Origin: a virus
Virus record (IMG/VR): IMGVR_UViG_3300025000_000203
Location: 1 to 42,311 of that record
Length of the DNA: 42,311 bases
Direction: 5' to 3' (one strand)
Shown here: positions 40,476 to 42,311 of the stretch, piece by piece
Layout: each line of letters begins with the position of its first letter
Numbering within the stretch: position 1 is the first letter of the stretch
Notes under the pieces: model-generated
Seen by the model: the letters and a program-made list of their open reading frames with translations, nothing else
Told to the model about the DNA's origin: nothing
Database searches by the model: none
Translations under genes and position numbers: made by a program

Positions 40476-41975
40476 ATGGCAGAAAAAAATAAAAAAGAAT
40501 TAACACCTCTTGAGATTGAATTAATAAAATCAAGTAAGAAGGTGCAAGAATATAAACTTGCTTGTGAAGCTAATATAGTTTCTTCTTTATACAAGAATCC
40601 TGATTTATATTTTACATATGACAAATTAAATCTTAAAAGTTTTAGTAGTAATGTATGGAAGGTTTATTGGCAGATAGGTTATGACATTATTATTAAAGAA
40701 GGAAAGAAAACATTAGATGATATTACTATTGGTTTATATCTTGAAAAACATCCTAAACTAAAACAAAAGTATGATGAATATGGTGGTTATGATACCATTG
40801 ATAAATCTAAGGAATATGTCAATATAGAAAATATCAATGGTTATATTGATGAGTTAAATAAATGGAATGCAGTTTTACAATTGTTAGCAAGAAGATTTCC
40901 TGTACATGATAAAATTAAAGAATTTGTGGATATGTCAGCAGAACAAATTTATGATATGTTTGAAGCACAGTTAAATCATATATTTGTTAATGTTGAAGGT
41001 GATGTAAAAAGTTATAATTTATGTGATGATATACATAAATTATTAGAAAGATTAGATAAAGGTGAAAATGTTGGTATGCCTTTATATAATTCTCCTATTC
41101 TTAATAAAGAAATTGGTGGCAATTTACAAGGTCATGTAACTATGTTAGGTGCTTTAAGTGGTGTAGGAAAAACAACGACAACAATAGAATTAATTTTACC
41201 ACAAATATTACATTATAACGAACAAATATGTATTATGATAAATGAAGAAGATGAATCAAAATGGAGAAAAGAATTAATTGTTTGGGTAGCTAATAATGTA
41301 TTTAAAAAGGATTTACAAAAATACATATTACGTGATGGTGGCTTTTCAGAAGAACAATGGGAATTGTTAAAAAAATGTGCAGATTGGATTGAATCAAAAA
41401 AAGAAAATAAAAATATTACTATTGTACCATTTCCAAAATATATAGCATCATTAGCAATTAAAACAATTAAAAAGTATTGCTCATTAGGTTGTAAATATTT
41501 CATTTTAGATACAATGAAGGTGTCTGCTGATAATAAAAATGAACAACAATGGCAATCAATGACTAAAGACAGTGTTGATATTTATGATACTATTAAACCT
41601 GTAGGTAAAAATGTACATATATGGATTACATATCAATTAGGGAAAGATGCTACAAAGAAAAGATATTATACTAATGAATGTATTGGGTTGGCCAAGAATA
41701 TTGTCGATGTTGTTTCTACTAATATAATGATTAGAAAACCTTTTGATGACGAATATGAAGGAGGAAGAGCAGAATTAAAATGTTATAGATTGGAAGGTAA
41801 GAAAAAACTCACAAAAATTCCTTTTAAACTTGAAAGAAATAAACATTATACAATTATATTTATACCTAAAAATAGGTTTGGTTCGACAAACGAATATCAG
41901 ATTATAGCGGAACATGATCTTTCTAGGAATATTTATAAAGAAATAGGTATAGCAAAAGTTCCTATGGATTTTTAA
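40476..41975 (+). CDS. DnaB-like replicative DNA helicase
   Basis: 499 residues. An N-terminal helical domain is followed by a RecA-type motor: Walker A GALSGVGKTT (225-234), a strand ICIMINEEDESKWRKELIVW, and Walker B FILDTMK. Late motifs ITYQLGKDATKKRYYTNECI and GLAKNIVDVVST resemble DnaB motif 3-4 (arginine-finger region). It is expected to unwind the phage fork together with the primase encoded next. ATG 40476 follows AGGATGGTG; a TTG 40473 sits directly before it. Equivalent in place to SPbeta yorI (from memory). Confidence 0.88.
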   Translation: MAEKNKKELTPLEIELIKSSKKVQEYKLACEANIVSSLYKNPDLYFTYDKLNLKSFSSNVWKVYWQIGYDIIIKEGKKTLDDITIGLYLEKHPKLKQKYDEYGGYDTIDKSKEYVNIENINGYIDELNKWNAVLQLLARRFPVHDKIKEFVDMSAEQIYDMFEAQLNHIFVNVEGDVKSYNLCDDIHKLLERLDKGENVGMPLYNSPILNKEIGGNLQGHVTMLGALSGVGKTTTTIELILPQILHYNEQICIMINEEDESKWRKELIVWVANNVFKKDLQKYILRDGGFSEEQWELLKKCADWIESKKENKNITIVPFPKYIASLAIKTIKKYCSLGCKYFILDTMKVSADNKNEQQWQSMTKDSVDIYDTIKPVGKNVHIWITYQLGKDATKKRYYTNECIGLAKNIVDVVSTNIMIRKPFDDEYEGGRAELKCYRLEGKKKLTKIPFKLERNKHYTIIFIPKNRFGSTNEYQIIAEHDLSRNIYKEIGIAKVPMDF

Positions 41976-42010
41976 GGTAGGTGATACTTTTATGATATGA
42001 GGTATGTAAT

Positions 42011-42311
42011 ATGACAATTACTGAATTAAAAAATTATATATATGAAAATAATAAAATAGAATATATTCTTGAACAAATAGGTTGTCATCATATTCAATAT
42101 CATAATAAAGGATATTATACTTGTTCAAATAAAGATGGAGATAATAAAACAGCAATAAATATATATAATGATGAAAATTTAAATTGTGTTAATCATACAA
42201 GAGATATAGGTAAACATGCAGATTTAATTACTTTAATTGGTTTTAATATGAAGTTATCATTTGTAGATAGTATTAAATATTTACACAAAATTTTAGGATT
42301 AAAATACGATT
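42011..42311 (+). CDS. DNA primase, N-terminal zinc-binding part (partial at window end)
   Basis: One hundred codons are visible. The start resembles the zinc-binding domain of phage DnaG-type primases: LEQIGCHHIQYHNKGYYTC, then NKDGDNKTAINIYND, NCVNHTRDIGKHADLITLIG, and SFVDSIKYLHKILGL. Cys/His ligands C24, H25 or H26, C40 and C59 or H62 are plausible. The catalytic TOPRIM domain would lie beyond the window. A weak GAGGT precedes ATG 42011. It follows the helicase as in SPbeta (yorI-yorJ, from memory). Confidence 0.82.
   Translation, partial: MTITELKNYIYENNKIEYILEQIGCHHIQYHNKGYYTCSNKDGDNKTAINIYNDENLNCVNHTRDIGKHADLITLIGFNMKLSFVDSIKYLHKILGLKYD

Noticed and set aside
1-42311. CRISPR array or tRNA genes
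   Set aside because: No regularly spaced repeats and no T-arm-like GGTTC-A/G-A motif with clover-leaf context were found by eye.

Overview
This window looks like a very AT-rich (visibly well under 30% GC) temperate phage or prophage of a Clostridium-type Firmicute. The reasons are AAAGGAGG ribosome sites in front of nearly every gene, sigma-A promoters, frequent TTG starts, dozens of tightly packed genes of 50-150 codons on one strand, and a phage replication module at the right end. No structural, lysis or tRNA genes were seen.

Layout. (1) 1-3404 is an Agr-type quorum-sensing locus: a multispanning membrane protein, a 39-residue AgrD-like pro-peptide, a helix-turn-helix/MazF-PemK fusion, an unknown gene, and the AgrB processing protease. 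No histidine kinase or response regulator is visible. (2) 3405-7227 is a control region. It holds a promoter with a LexA-type box, then a four-gene operon encoding a DGQHR-domain protein, an integrase-fold protein lacking its catalytic residues, a small protein and an XRE regulator, closed by a strong terminator. (3) 7228-7934 is a mostly non-coding switch region with one broken minus-strand gene, short repeats and the promoter that opens the rightward operon. (4) 7935-24339 is a long early-type array of small genes: a triplicated SpoIIID-like HTH protein, YopX, PcfJ, an SPFH/prohibitin protein, several zinc-knuckle proteins and two genes with in-frame stops. (5) 24471-34882 carries an interrupted homing endonuclease, a DUF6094-type methyltransferase with an SNF2-like helicase, an HNH homing endonuclease and a DHH phosphoesterase. 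(6) 34938-42311 is the replication module: NAD+-dependent DNA ligase, an OB/SSB-like acidic-tailed protein, a Sak4-like P-loop ATPase, a DnaB-like helicase and the start of a primase.

The gene order (YopQ/YopR/YopS-like repressor genes, then YopX, then a YorF-G-H-I-J-like replication block) resembles what I recall of Bacillus phage SPbeta. In SPbeta the arbitrium peptide system sits upstream of the MrpR (YopR) repressor operon. Here an Agr peptide system with its own MazF-like gene occupies that place. The main hypothesis is therefore that this phage makes its lysis-lysogeny decision with a phage-borne Agr lactone peptide instead of arbitrium.

Other themes are genes whose ribosome site points at ATA rather than ATG, in-frame TAG/TGA codons at positions that look like G:C to A:T transitions, and a set of long perfect inverted repeats between genes that lack terminator U-tracts. 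Homology statements come from recognising motifs by eye; no database search was run.
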